From Pleodorina starrii (lineage: Eukaryota; Chlorophyta; Chlorophyceae; Chlamydomonadales; Volvocaceae), in NCBI GenBank assembly GCA_030267565.1, contig BRXU01000002.1:3471501-3535500 (forward strand): a DNA stretch of 64,000 bases, written 5' to 3'. Within the stretch, counting starts at the first letter, position 1, and every line of letters starts with the position of its first letter. The translations under genes were made by a program, and so were the position numbers. The notes below the pieces were generated by a model. It made no database searches and had not been told where the DNA came from. It worked only from the letters and a program-made list of their open reading frames with translations. This document shows, one piece after another, positions 1 to 11,658 of this stretch.

Positions 1-77
1 CCAACTACAGCCCCCGGGGGGCCCCCAGCCCAACTGCTGTGGTGTACCCACAAGACAAGACAGCACCCACGACTCAC

Positions 78-1119
78 CACTCCGACGGTGTAGCAGCGGT
101 CCCAAAAGGGCGTCAGTGTGGCATCGTCCCGGCAGTGCAGGTAGGCCAGCAGGCGGGGCAGCAGGTAGTCGGAGCCCACGGCGCAGCGGCCAGAGTCATC
201 CTGCCACCGACAGTCATACGGCGGGTGCCGGTACGTGCCGCACCTGGGGGCGGCGGTGGGGGCAGGGCGGTGGGGTCATGAAACCGCAAAGAGGCCGCAG
301 CGAGGGGACGGAGATGGACGGCGTCAGGGGACGGGGCCGGAAGCCGGCAGGGAGAGGATGGGATGCGGGGCAAGGAGCGGGAGGCGGGGCCCCGAAGAGG
401 CAGGAGGAGGGGATGGCTGGGCGGTGCGTGCTGCGTTGCCCCCCGCCGCTGCCGCTGCCGCTGCCATATCCGTGTCTGGCCCCGCAGCACGACCCGGCCC
501 CACACAGCACGACCTGGCCCCACGCAGCCCCGGCAGCGCACCTCTGCGGCCGCCTCTCAAAGCTGCACTGGTAGGCGGTCCAGGCCGACTTCATCAGCAT
601 CACCTCGATGGGGTTCTCCGGGTCGGGAAAATCCGGGTGCGCAAGCACCGAGGGGTTCAGGTAGCAGCGCCCACCGCTGTCAGCAGCAGCCGCTGCCAGC
701 AGCTCTGCTGCTCCAGCGGAGCTGTCCGGCGGCGGCGGCGGAGCCGCTGACGCGCTTTCCTGTGTCAGATGCCGCCGCCGCTGGCTCGCCTCGTCGCTGC
801 TCTGGGGTGATGATAGCGGCTCGTATAGGCACTGGGTGGCGTAGGCGCGGCGTGCGGCGCTGATGAGCTGCCGGCGCCGGCCCGCGGTCCGCGGCGGGTA
901 GGGCGCAAGCGTCGCGGGCGTCTGGGACAGGTGGTCGGACAGCAGGCTCCGAAGCCGGACCAGCGCCTCGCGGTTGCGCTCCTGGAGCAGCCGGCGCCTG
1001 ACGTCCGGAGCCGCGGACTGGGCTGCTTCCTCACGGGCGTCCTCGGCATCATCACCTCCTGAGCCCCGCGCCACAAGGGCGCTGCTCAGAGCCAACAGTA
1101 TAGATACCAATCGCAACAT
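78..1119 (-). CDS. Secreted Cys-rich protein, 5' part (gene runs off the left edge)
   Basis: Two exons are visible on the minus strand: 1119-542 and 243-78, with a GTGCGC donor after 542 and a CCCCAG acceptor before 243. A GTGAGT donor after 78 shows that the gene continues beyond the window. The chosen ATG (1117-1119) starts a good signal peptide (MLRLVSILLALSSALVARG); the longer in-frame start at 1233 would bury it. The following segment is acidic, then Arg-rich, with a Pro/Ser stretch. The second exon reads through 55 codons with five Cys, in segments such as YDCRWQDDSGRC and FWDRCYT, which suggests a disulfide-rich secreted or luminal domain. I do not recognise the family. Exon junction phases agree (2 then 0). 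It is transcribed divergently from the hydroxylase gene at 1534. Confidence 0.6.
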
Positions 1120-1533
1120 GGCTCGATGTGTGTTGTATGACTTCTCCGAAGCGTTAACCGCCCAGCTGGGCAGGCTCATGCAAGCCCTTCGACATGCTGT
1201 TTCACCGGGGGCAAGGGCGCGATAAGTCAGCAATAGGTATCAGTGCGTAAAGTCCAATCTCAACTTATGCGCTGTGGGCCGTCAACGTACGCTAGCTAAA
1301 CGACCCCAGGGAAAGTAGAATCAAGAGAGGTGGAACCAAAATTGTACGTGCACGTCCACCCTAGATAGAAAGCCCGTTAAAGGCATAGCTATAACATATA
1401 AGGATTTACTTATATACGTATACCAAAACTAAAAAAAATATCCCTTTGACAAGTCGCCGAGGCCCCATTCCGTACCGTCAAATGAACCCCAACCGCTGAA
1501 ATCCCGTGATCCAAACCTTCCAGACCGCCCATC
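1120..1533. promoter_or_regulatory. Divergent intergenic region / shared promoter
   Basis: About 410 bases separate the ATGs of two divergent genes. The middle part (about 1230-1445) is clearly more AT-rich than its surroundings and contains TATA-like stretches (for example around 1390-1400 and 1412-1420) and an A-run at 1431-1438. No specific operator is recognised. It probably contains both 5' UTRs and a bidirectional promoter. Confidence 0.5.
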
Positions 1534-4500
1534 ATGGAGGCTAGCGTGGCTTTGGACGCGGCCGGCGATGGCGTGGTGGCCGTGGTGGCGCTCCCGCCCG
1601 GCGCTATCTCCTCGGCATCGGACGTGGATGTGGAGGTCCTCGGCGACGACACGCTCCTGGTCCGGGTGCCCGGTTGCTGCGACCAGCCCCTGCGCCTGGC
1701 GCTGCCCCTTCCCATCAACCCCGACACGGGCAGAGTGCGCTTCAAGCGGACCACCGGCAAGCTCACCTTCACGGCCTCAGCCGCCGTTGCCGCCACCGCA
1801 GCCCGCAGCGGCGCCGACGCGGCAGCGCCGGCGCCGCCGCCAGGCAGCACCACCGCCACCGTTACCGCCGCCGCTGACTCCTTAACCGCCCTCATCCTGG
1901 AAAGCAGTGCGGAGGCGTCTCCGCAGCCTCACGTAGCAGCGGAAAAGCCCGCGGCCGCTAGCAACCCGGTAGGCCCAGAGCAGCCGGAGCCCTTAGTCGC
2001 CGTCGCTGCAGCGCCTTCCCCCCAGGCGCGAGGAACGGACCTAGGCGAAAGCAACAGCAACCCTCCCTGTCCAGGCGCGAGCGACGACGCCGCCGACACC
2101 GACACCGACGACGCAGCACTCTACCGGGACTTCTACTGCGACTCGCCGCACGCGGCGGCGGCGGCGGCAGCGGCGGCAGCGGTGGCAGCGGCGGCAGCGG
2201 CGGCACCGTCGCCGCCACCACCGCCGCCGCAGGCGGCGGTGGCGGCGGCCGCCAACGGCATGGGCACCGCCGCCGCGAGCAGCGTCTCCCAGGAGCCCGA
2301 CGGCGCCGCCTCCGTCAAGGCCGCCCGCGTTGCGGCCGCGTTCGAGCCGACTGGCGGCACCAGCAGCCGCGACGCGGGCTTCTCCTTCACGGCGCCCGAC
2401 CTGCCGCCGCCGCCGCCGCTGCCGCCGGGGCTGCCGCCGGTGGCGGCGCCCATCGACTGCCGCTACCTGGCGGTGGCCAACGGGCTGCGAGTGAGTGCGC
2501 ACTCGGGCACAGCCGCACTGGCGGAGGCGATGGGGCTGCGGCGGCGGCCGTCGGCGGCGGCGGCCGCGCGGCAGGCGGAGCGCGTGGGGGAGATCCTGCG
2601 GCGGGTGGCCGACACGCTTGACGCGTACGGATATGCCGTACTGGATAACTACATCTCGGAAGGTGAGACGTGCACGGGCGGGGCGTGTCCGTCTCCTCCG
2701 TCTACTCCCCCTCCTTCTCCTCCTCCTCCAACCTCGCACAGCCCTCATCCCCCCTCGGGAAGTCGCAACTCCTGCAGACGCACCCCCCTCCGCCATTCTC
2801 GCCTTGCTTGTCCGTTGTTCCCCACAGCTATTGCGTCTTCCTAACACTCCGCCACCCGCCCTCCCCGCAACACCACCGGTGGGTCCCTCTCCGCCCCTCC
2901 CCTCCCCTCCCTGGCCCCTCCCTCCCTTGCCAACCAGACCCTCCCTGCCCTCCCTGCCCGGGAGTGTGGCTCACCAACGTCGTCGCCATCGCGTAGTTCT
3001 CCTTCCCCCTTCCTTCCCCCCTTCCATACACATCCCCCCCTCCGTCGTGTGCTTTCCCTGCCGCCCTCCATCCATCCATCCAACCCCCAGCCGCCATCCG
3101 GGCTGCCCGCGGGGAACTCCGCGTCATGGAGCCCCACTACAGCCCGGGAATGATCTGGGTGGGCAAGGAGGCGGAGACAGGAGCCCAGATCTCCGTATCT
3201 TCCGTACGTGGCGATGTCGTACTGTGGCTGGACGATCAGGCGCTCAACGCCACGGCGTTCGTCAAGGACGGTGTGCGGCGGGCCTGCAGCTTCATGCAGC
3301 TGCAGCAGGTAGGCGGGGGATGTGGGGGTTTGAGGGGGGGGGCGTCATCATCCGGGCACCGACCAGGGGCTCAGACCTGCCGTACTGACCGCGTTTTTCT
3401 TTTGCAGACAGGAAGGACTTTTCTGATTTCATACCGTTTACGGGCTCCGGCCTATACGTGGATAACCCCCAACCCCCCCACCTCCAACCCCCCTCCCCGG
3501 CCGTCCACGAAGTCGTCCCCCCGGGGGCAGCCGTCAGCGCCTTCCCCCCGGGAGGGCGGTGTCCCCTTCCCCCTCCTGACAACCCTCAAACCCCCCGGTG
3601 CCACCATCCCTCCCCCTCCCCCCTCCCCCCTCCCCCCTCCCCCCTCCCCCCTCCCCCCTCCCCCCTCCCCCCTCCCCCCTCCCCCCTCCCCCCTCCCCCC
3701 TCCCCCCTCCCCCCTCCCCCCTCCCCCCTCCCCCCTCCCCCCTCCCCCCTCCCCCCTCCCCCCTCCCCCCTCCCCCCTCCCCCCTCCCCCCTCCCCCCTC
3801 CCCCCTCCCCCCGCCCCCCTCCCCCCTCCCCCCTCCCCCCTCCCCCCTCCCCCCTCCCCCCTCCCCCCTCCCCCCTCCCCCCTCCCCCCTCCCCCCTCCC
3901 CCCTCCCCCCTCCCCCCTCCCCCCTCCCCCCTCCCCCCTCCCCCCTCCCTTCTCCCCCCTCCCCCCTCCCCCCTCCCCCCTCCCCCCTCCCCCCTCCCCC
4001 CGCCTGCGCGCGCTGCCACCCTCACGGCGCCCGGCGGTTGGCGGTTGTTGTGACGGTTGGCAGTTGCTGGCCGACGTGGACGAGCTTGTGTTCGAGGGGC
4101 TGCGGCCCCGATTGCCGTACTTGGCTGGCCTGCACCGCCGCAGCGACGCCATGACAGCGGTCTACCCGGTGGGTGGGGTGGGGGGGTGGGAGCCATATGG
4201 GGGGTTTGGGTCGGTGGGTCGGTGGGTTCAATGCACACCCAATGGGATCACGGGAAGAAGACGACGACGACGACGAGCCGAACGAGCCGCCGAGCGAGCG
4301 GAGATGTGGGCGCTCACTCACCCGAGCAGCGCCCGGCCAACGAACGAACGAACGAACGAACGAAAGCCCCAAAATGACCACTTGGCTGCAATCTCAGCGG
4401 TATTGGGGGAATACGCGGTCTTGCCCCTACACGGTATTGGGGGGATACGGGGGATTGTGCCAAGAGGGGGGGGGCGGGGCGTTCCACGCTCCCCTTTCTT

Positions 4501-6814
4501 CACTCTCCAATTCCCCCCTCCCACCCCACACCCCACGGGCTCCGGCCTATACGTGGATAACCCCCCCCCTCCCCCCCACCCACCCACCCCCTCCAGGGCA
4601 AGGGCTCCCGCTTCGCTCGTCACGTGGACAACACCACGGGGGATGGCCGCCGCCTGACGGTGCTCACCTACCTCAACCCCGACTGGCGGGAGCAGCAGGG
4701 AGGGGCGCTGCGCCTCTTCCCCGTGCGGCAGGTGGGCTGGGTGGTCATATTGGCAGCTTCCCGCTTTGGAATGTTTTACTCAACCCGTCCCCTTGCCTGC
4801 TTCTTTCTCCCTCTCCCTCCCTTTCCCTCCCCCTCCCACCCCCTCCCTCCCCCTGCCGTCCCCCTCCCTCCCCCCCCTCCCCCTCTGTCAGGGCTCCGCG
4901 GGTGTGGTTGACGTGCTGCCACTGGCGGGTCGTGTGGCGCTATTCCTGAGCGCCGAGGTGGCCCACGAGGTGATGCCCGCATTCGCCCCCCGCCACGCAG
5001 TCACACTCTGGTACTTTGACGCGGGGGAGCACGCGGCAGCACTCACCGCAGCGAAGGTACGGCATGACGGTACGGCATTAGTACGGTCATACGGCAGCAG
5101 TACGGCGACGGCCGACGGAGGGGCTCGGCCGGCTGTCGCTGGATGTCTTCTCGCTGAAGCCACCCCGGGGGGCCTGGGGAGGGGCACGCAACCCTAAAAC
5201 CCACAGACTGCGTGTGGTGCGAGGATGACTACCATAAGCATCGCCGGGGCGGGATGCGTGTTGCTTCTCAAGCGGACGAGCTGGTGGTGATCCAGACCAG
5301 GGACCGCCACACCCGCCCGTCCGCACCGGCTGTTCGGGCGGAGCCCCACCCCGCGCCCCCCCACCCCCACCCCCCCACACACACACACACACGCACGTAG
5401 CACCACACCTTGCGCGCCGTCGCTCGTGCCCGCCCGCCCGCCCGCTCCTGCCTGCCCGGGAACCCCTGGGCGGGGCGGGGCGGGGCGGGGCTGCCTCACC
5501 CAGACCTTTCCCGTTTCTTCCGCCAATTCCTCCTCCCTCCCTCCTCCTCCTCCTCCTCCTCCTCCTCACGCGGCCTCACGCGGCCTCCCGCCCTGCCTGT
5601 CTGCCTGTCTGCCGGTGTCTCCAGGTGCTCCCTGGCGCCAGCAGCCTCCCCACCGCCCAGGCGGCCGCCACTGCGCTGCTGAGGGATCTGCTGGCGGATG
5701 AGGCAGCGGCGGGGATACAGGCCACGCCGGAAGGTACCGCCCGCCATATTGCGGCATCGCATGCACCGCTACCGTAATCCGTAGTACGACACACGTGGTC
5801 TCTTTCGTGATTGGAAGAGAGGGGAAGGGGTCGTGCGCGCCTGCGCCCACCCCGCGCGCCGCGTCCGTCGGGACATGAGATGCTGCCAGCCAGCCAGCCA
5901 GGGACCTGGCCTGGCCTGGCCCGGCTCCATGTATTGTTTGAAATAGGGTGCGTCCTTGCTGCAGGGCGAAACCCCACGCGGCTCCTCCCACGCGGGTCTC
6001 CGGTTGTCGCCGCTCTCTTGGCCCCCGCTCTGTGCGCTGCCCCCCTTCCAAGCCTCGCCTCACCACCGTCGCCACTCCGCGGAGCTCCCCACCGCCACCA
6101 CCACCGCCACCGCCACTGTCAGTGTCACTGTCACTCCTCAAGCTTGACCCCTGCCACCCAACTCCGCCCCCACCCCCCACCTCCACCCCCCCCAACCGCC
6201 GCCCCCCAACCGACACGAACACCGAAGGCTGTGCGGAGCTGGGCACGCGGGTGGCCTCCCTGGAGCCGGGCGCGCAGCAGCTGCTGGCGGCGGTGCTGGG
6301 CCTGCCCAACACCACAGCTCTGGTGGAGTCAATGAGGGTGCGACTGCAGGGGCGCCGGGGGGGTGTGTGCGTGTGTGTGTGCGTGCGTGTGTGTGTGTAT
6401 GTCTATGGGTGTGTGCGTCGCAGTCGCAGTCGCAGTCAGCCCCGAGCACCACCCGCCCGCTGCTCCGCACATCGAGTGCGGTGCGCAGTCCCCGTGTCGA
6501 GCAGTCGGGGCGGCCCTGTTCCACTCACCGACCACAAGCGCGCCCGCATGGCTGGCGAGGCCTCGACCCCGCGCGGGCGGCATTCCGGTGTTGTTACCCT
6601 CACACACGTGTGTGTATGTATGTGTGTGTGTGTGTCTTCCGCTTGCCCCAACCGTGCCGAGCGCTTTCTGCCCCTTCTGTACCCCGTCCTCGCCGTCCCT
6701 GGTCCCTGGGTGCAGGGCCTGACGCCGGACTCGTTGCGGAGGCGTCGCGAGGAGCTCCGGAACATGGGGCTGGGGTCACAGCACCATGCGCCCGACACGT
6801 CGGCGCACGTTTGA
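1534..6814 (+). CDS. EGLN/PHD-type prolyl 4-hydroxylase with N-terminal CS/PIH1-like domain
   Basis: Eight exons join in frame: 1534-2662, 3091-3308, 4064-4168, 4597-4731, 4892-5056, 5625-5733, 6228-6337, 6716-6814 (2070 nt, 689 aa). Residues about 10-85 resemble the CS/p23-like domain at the C-terminus of PIH1 proteins (LALPLPINPDTGRVRFKR). Residues about 86-305 are Ala/Pro-rich linker. The rest is a 2-oxoglutarate/Fe(II) dioxygenase of the EGLN/PHD2 type: VRGDVVLWLDD, then RHVDN, GGALRLFP, AHEVMPAF and RHAVTLWYFDA. Iron ligands are H493, D495 and H554, and the 2-oxoglutarate Arg is R563. The H-to-H spacing of 61 and H-to-R spacing of 9 equal those of human EGLN1 (H313/D315/H374/R383). It should hydroxylate a prolyl residue in a cytosolic or nuclear protein; the substrate is unknown (Skp1 in Dictyostelium and HIF in animals are family precedents). 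The weakest splice call is the acceptor at 6227. Confidence 0.85.
3433..3470 (+). repeat. Intron-resident motif, copy 1
   Basis: ACCGTTTACGGGCTCCGGCC followed by TATACGTGGATAACCCCC lies inside hydroxylase intron 2. It is the first of five related copies in introns of two different genes, all in the sense orientation and all followed by a C-rich tract. Confidence 0.7.
3604..4005 (+). repeat. CCCCCCT heptamer array in hydroxylase intron 2
   Basis: About 400 bases consist almost entirely of head-to-tail CCCCCCT units with rare variants (a CCCCCCG unit near 3813 and a CCCTTCT interruption near 3947). All frames are open, and two of them mimic a Ser-Pro4 extensin, but donor 3309 and acceptor 4063 bracket it and the hydroxylase frame continues across it, so it is intronic. 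Confidence 0.95.
4534..4569 (+). repeat. Intron-resident motif, copy 2
   Basis: CACGGGCTCCGGCCTATACG followed by TGGATAACCCCCC lies in hydroxylase intron 3, directly upstream of the C-tract and the acceptor at 4596. The core is identical to the copy at 3433. Confidence 0.7.
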
Positions 6815-8553
6815 GAACGTTGTTTTTGAGGGGGAGGGGGGCGAGGCCGCGAACGCGCAGCAGGATGTGCCGGTTGCTTTGGCAGCGACCGTGTGAGATG
6901 TTTCTTGATCTTCATGCCCAGTGTGCCTGTAATTCGAAATCGTGCAAGACCGTGCGATCTAGTGCATCAGCTAGGCGCAGCTTTTGACTCCAACTCTTGA
7001 CGTCAGGAACATGGCCATGAACGCCTCAGGGCGCTTGGCGAAATGCCATAATACTTGTTATTTGCTTTCATTGGGTGCGCGATAAACGCGCTCAAGATAA
7101 AGTAATTTGTAGTATGATGATATTGGTAAGTAGCCTTGCCCCCCTCCCGGAAGGCTGGAGGAGCGGCCGACACCATCTCGATGGTGGGTCACGTAATGAG
7201 GTTGGGCATGACAACCTTGGGGGACTCAACCGTTCAAATTTCTATTACCGAACAAAATTCGACTGCATCAAGAAGTTTTGTGGGTGGAAAGACAAAGATC
7301 GCCGCGACTGCCGCGCTTCACTAGTTTCACCCGTTCGAATCTTGGTTCCGGAGCGTTCAATTCTGAAATCGTCGGCTCGGTTGCCAAATCCAAAGCCAAC
7401 CGGCACGCCTACAGTACACCTCCAACCTCCGCCATCTCACTTCATCGTGCAGCAGTCGTCCTGGTTCCGAAGTGCTCCAAAGCGGCCGCAATGCGGCCGC
7501 AATTGTGAGCCCCAGGGCGTCCGGGAAGTTAGCTCGGTCCGCTGCCCAGGTCTGGCAGGGTCTGGACTGGCGGGCGGGGGCGCGGCGGCAAAGTTGGCGG
7601 TTACCATTTGCTCGCGGCGAAAGGGGAGCCGCGCGCCATGGCCCTCATATCGTGGCCGGTCATGGCGAAATGTTGCAGCGCCGCCAGCTGCGGCTGGGTA
7701 CGGTAGCATCGAGGGCTCAGGGCGAGGGACCAGCTGGGTTATGTCTGGCTGCGGCGCGCACCCACGCGCATGGACGCACTGTAATGCACAATACGCGGGG
7801 TGAGGTGAGTCTGGAGTTCTCCGGCGGGAGATCTGTCAGGTGGCGCTAGCTCGGCTACCGTAAAAGCCGCCCTTCCCTCCCCCCTTTCTGAACGCCTGCA
7901 GTACTGGAGGGGCCCCTCCTTGAACTTCGGATTGGGCAAGTCGGTGGCTCGGGCCCGGCCCGGCAGTGCCCCCCGTGGGTCGGTCAAGGGGCTTCGTGGT
8001 GACTGGAACAGGCTGGGGGCGCCGGATGTTATGTACTCTGATTGCACTCTTGCGACAGGGGGTTCGAACTCCAAAGCCATCTGTCACATCGGGTCCACCT
8101 CCGCCTTGGGAGAGGGGTTCGTTCTTTAATGTCTTCCGCCTCGAAGGCAGGTTCCGCCGCTTGGCCCGAGCCCATAGGCTCCTGCTTGCCAGGAGGGGGC
8201 AACAGCTGTTTTCTGCGCCCCTTCTGCGCCGGACCTAAGCAGGTCAAGGGAAGATCATGCGGCCCAGCAGCTCGGGCCACCCAGCCAAAAACTGTTGGAA
8301 ATTGGGGGCAGCGGACACAGATGCGCGCGACCAGGGAGGAAAAGCCCCGGAGGTCCACGGGCTCTGCATTTCGTCCTGGAGCCCGCTGTGAGGACAACTG
8401 TCATTGCTACTACCGTAATTGAGGGACCACTTTGGCCTCCGGGCCGGGCGAGCACAGCGAAGTCCTGCTAAGCTTGCTAAGTGTAAGTGTAGCTTAGCAC
8501 CCAGGTGCAGGTCCAGGGGTCACTAGCGTGGCACAGTATGCAAAACACTACGG
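6815..8553. other. Hydroxylase 3' UTR and unassigned spacer before the LINE
   Basis: No gene with recognisable domains or splice structure was found. The open frames here are short and lack motifs of an apurinic endonuclease, which would be expected if the LINE were full length. The sequence is less GC-rich than the neighbouring exons around 7000-7450. Part may be degraded 5' LINE sequence, but nothing in it proves this. Confidence 0.4.
6928..6932 (+). terminator. TGTAA polyadenylation signal of the hydroxylase gene
   Basis: TGTAA occurs 114 nt after the stop codon. It is the usual chlorophyte poly(A) signal. Confidence 0.55.
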
Positions 8554-11480
8554 ATGCGGCGTGTGAAAGGCCCAATTGTTTTTGCGTACGCCGAGAGCGC
8601 GGCTTTGGGTGCTTGCTGGACCTGCCGACCCGGACCCGGGGGCGAAAGGGTGGTGCAAGTACGGCGCACGAACGGTCTTCCTATAAAAAGGACGTTCGGA
8701 GTAGGGCAGCCAGGGCCTCAGCCCCGCTCAGGGCACGCCCCGTGGTGGAACGAGGAATGTGCACAGAAGCATGCGATCATGGACGCGAAGTTGATCACTG
8801 CTCATGGGCAGGATAGGTCATCAGCGGCATGGTTAGCGTTCAGGGAGGCAAGGCAGGTGTATAATAGAGCGCGGAGGCACGCCATGGCGGCGTTTGAGCA
8901 GAAGGAATGGCGCGAGTTTATCAGTTCCTGCCGCGGGGACCCCAGGGCACTATGGCAGAAGTTGGCGGGGGGGGGGTACTCAGCCCATGTCCGATCTCTG
9001 AGGGAGATGTGTGGCGGGAGCATTTCCAGAAGCTGTACAATGAGAGGCAGCGGGAGCCCGACAACAGGAAAGCGTTTGATACGCTGGCGTTTATCAACAG
9101 GGCACATGGGAACGGGGCATGGTGGAACGTCATGGGATGGGAAGAGAGGAACCGGAGGCAGGCGGCGGCGGATGCGGCACTCAATATTCCCATCGCGGTT
9201 GAAGAGGTAACCAGTGTCCTGGAGGATCTACCTAGCGGTAAATCCAGTGGACCAGAGAAGGTGTGTGGGGAGTGTTACAAGTATGCTAGACGGCTGCGTA
9301 ATAGTGATGATGACAGGCCGGAAATCAACCGGTTGGCACCGGTGCTGCAGGCACTCATGGAGCACATCCGCTCCAAGGGCGATTTTCCGGAGCAGTTCAC
9401 CGTGTCAGACCTGGTTCCTGTTTATAAGCGAAACGGACGTGACCCAACGGACTGTAGTAACTATCGGGGCATAGCGGTTGGCGGCGTACTCGCAAAATGC
9501 TACGCATCCGTGCTTGAGCGCCGCCTCACCAAATTCGCGGAAGCGGACCCTGTGGAGCTGCCCGTGCGTCACTGGTGCCAGGCAGGCTTTCGCCAGGGCC
9601 TAGGCACACAGCACCATCTTTTTGTGTTGCGTCATATCCTGAACCGTTACGCAAGACCTGGGCAGAGTGGGCTGCTGGTGTGTCAAATAGATTTTGAGAA
9701 GGCGTTCGATCGGGTGGATAGGAAGACGCTTTGGGCGCGGCTAGCAGAACGTGGCGTGGGGGGTCAAATGATGGACGCTCTGAGGCGAGCGTACGACAAC
9801 GTGGAGCTTCGGGTGAAGGTGAACGGTCAGAGGGGCACGCCTTTTAAGTCGGATCAAGGGGTGAAGCAAGGGTGCCCCCTAAGTCCGGTCTTATTCGGAA
9901 TGTTCATCGAGACGTTTGCGAACTACGTCGACGAACGCGATCGGCGGTGGCCACAGGGGGGGTCCCCGATCGTCGGGGGGAAAAGGGTTCCGGAGCTCCT
10001 GTATGCGGATGACTTGAGGCTATTCGCAACGAACCCCGCACGCATGCAATTCCTGTTGGACAGACTGGTGGAATACTGCGAGGGCTTCGGGATGAGTCTG
10101 AACGTCAACAAGTGCGAGCTATTAGTTTTCGCCGGCAGGCAAGATACGCTAGCGACGTTGATGGAAGGTGCGAGCCAATTGAAATTCGCTGGGCAACCTG
10201 TCCCAGTGAAGGAACGTGCGAAGTACCTCGGCTTGCGATACGGACCCAGTTTTTCGTTTGATTCGTGCCGTATGGAGCTGTGCGATGTGGGGCGAAGAGC
10301 GGTGTTTGCGTTGATGCAGAAACTGGATAGGAATCGAATATGGGTCCCCGATCTTATGTTGCGATGCTTTGACGTGCAAATCAGGTCGTTACTGTCGTAC
10401 GGGGCTGAAGTGTGGGGCCCTGACGCTATCCGTGAGGCACTGGGGACCATGGGGCGTCAAAGAATTAAAGAGTGGCACCGTTGGGGACAGAGCCCTGGCT
10501 CAGCGCCAGCTGGGGAGAATGGGGTGTTGCTAAAGAAGTGGGGGAAATGGGTGAAGAGTGTAGGGTGCGCGGCAGGCGTCTTTGAGAGGTGTATGGCGGA
10601 CCCGATGGTCGAGGTCCAAAGGATCTTTTTGCGGAAGGTGGTAGGCGCTAGCCTGCCGCCTAACCGACAATTGTTCGCGGAAACGTCGCAGTTACCATTG
10701 CACTACTTTTGGGCACGGCAGGTATTTGGCTTCTGGAAGCGTGTAGCGCGGCAATCCACGTCATTGGCACGGGCAGTGCTTGAAGAAGATATTAAATCGT
10801 GGTTGGAAATAGATCATTCAGCCACGCACGAATATTTTTGGGCGGGTAAGGTGCTCCGGATTTTCGAGACTCTCGGATTTGACTACAGGCAACATGTACC
10901 CGTGGGTCTTAACAATGAAGAGAAGGCAAAGGCGATCTTGGGCCTGGAGATCCCGTTTGACAATTTACTGGCCGAGTTCAGACGTCGCCTTTTGTTGGAT
11001 TGGAGCTCGGGTAGCCTCGATAGGGACCCGCGGAATTTTCCAGAGTATGAGGAAGGGGGTGTGGGACGGGGAGCACCCGGGGTTACCGCGTGTCGGCACC
11101 TGAAATGGATGGGTGTGGCGTATTCGTACTCGGACCACAAGCGAACATTGGATCACTTGAAGGTGTGTATGCCGAGAAAGCACCACACGGCCTTGATGCG
11201 TTTTCGGCTGGGACGTTGGGACTTGGATGTGTCAAGGTTTGCACGGGGACCGGGTCGGAAACCGCGCGCGGAGAGGATATGTCGGGTGTGCCACGGCGGG
11301 TCGGTAAAAGACGAGTTGCACGTATTGATGGAATGTCCGGGTTATACGCCATTACGAGAGGCAATAGGCTTCCCTATGGGTAGCAGCATGGTGGATGTGA
11401 TGGGGACCTTTGACTCGGCGAAACTGGGCAGTCTCTTATCCCAGATTCAGAAAGCGCGTACCGAGCTGCTTGGTAGCTAA
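8554..11480 (+). pseudogene. LINE ORF2-type reverse transcriptase, one frameshift
   Basis: The linker before the RT (PWWNEEC about 8742-8762, then RQVYNRARRHAMAAFEQKEW) is in one frame and the RT itself in another. The change falls at a run of G around 8967-8975, so it is either a mutation or a homopolymer consensus error. Downstream, from about 8976, the frame stays open to 11480. RT motifs are FRQGLGTQHHLF, IDFEKAFDRVD (first catalytic Asp encoded at 9690), GVKQGCPLSP and YADD (10002-10013). A C-terminal CX2C...HX4C knuckle (CRVCHGGSVKDELHVLMEC) matches L1-type elements. The endonuclease is absent, so the copy is not autonomous as read. Confidence 0.8.
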
Positions 11481-11657
11481 CCATACGGCTTATGTTGTCT
11501 TAAAGTGCGCCCCTTGACGGATAACCGTTGTGGGGGGACGCATGTTACCAGCCATTTTGGCTCGTACACATGTAATGCCTCATGCCTCTTCCTATGTTGG
11601 ACGTCTCGTTGCGATGGATGGACACACAATTTTAGGTATCGCTAATCGCAATCGCGG
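8554..11657 (+). mobile_element. Non-LTR retrotransposon (LINE), 5'-truncated
   Basis: The element is defined by a reverse transcriptase ORF with no LTRs and no integrase. The upstream endonuclease domain is missing, so the copy is 5'-truncated; its true 5' edge is uncertain. After the stop at 11480 comes about 175 nt of 3' UTR with a TGTAA at 11571-11575 and a short repetitive end (CGCTAATCGCAATCGCGG, 11640-11657). Its apparent 3' end falls at the exact base where the inverted-repeat arm starts (11659). The third arm copy at 60,984 is not preceded by this LINE. Confidence 0.75.
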
Positions 11658-11658
11658 A

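Noticed and set aside
3458..4657. Long open frames encoding Ser-Pro-Leu-Pro4 repeats resembling an extensin or HRGP cell-wall protein
   Set aside because: They are translations of the intronic CCCCCCT array; hydroxylase exons splice across it in frame.
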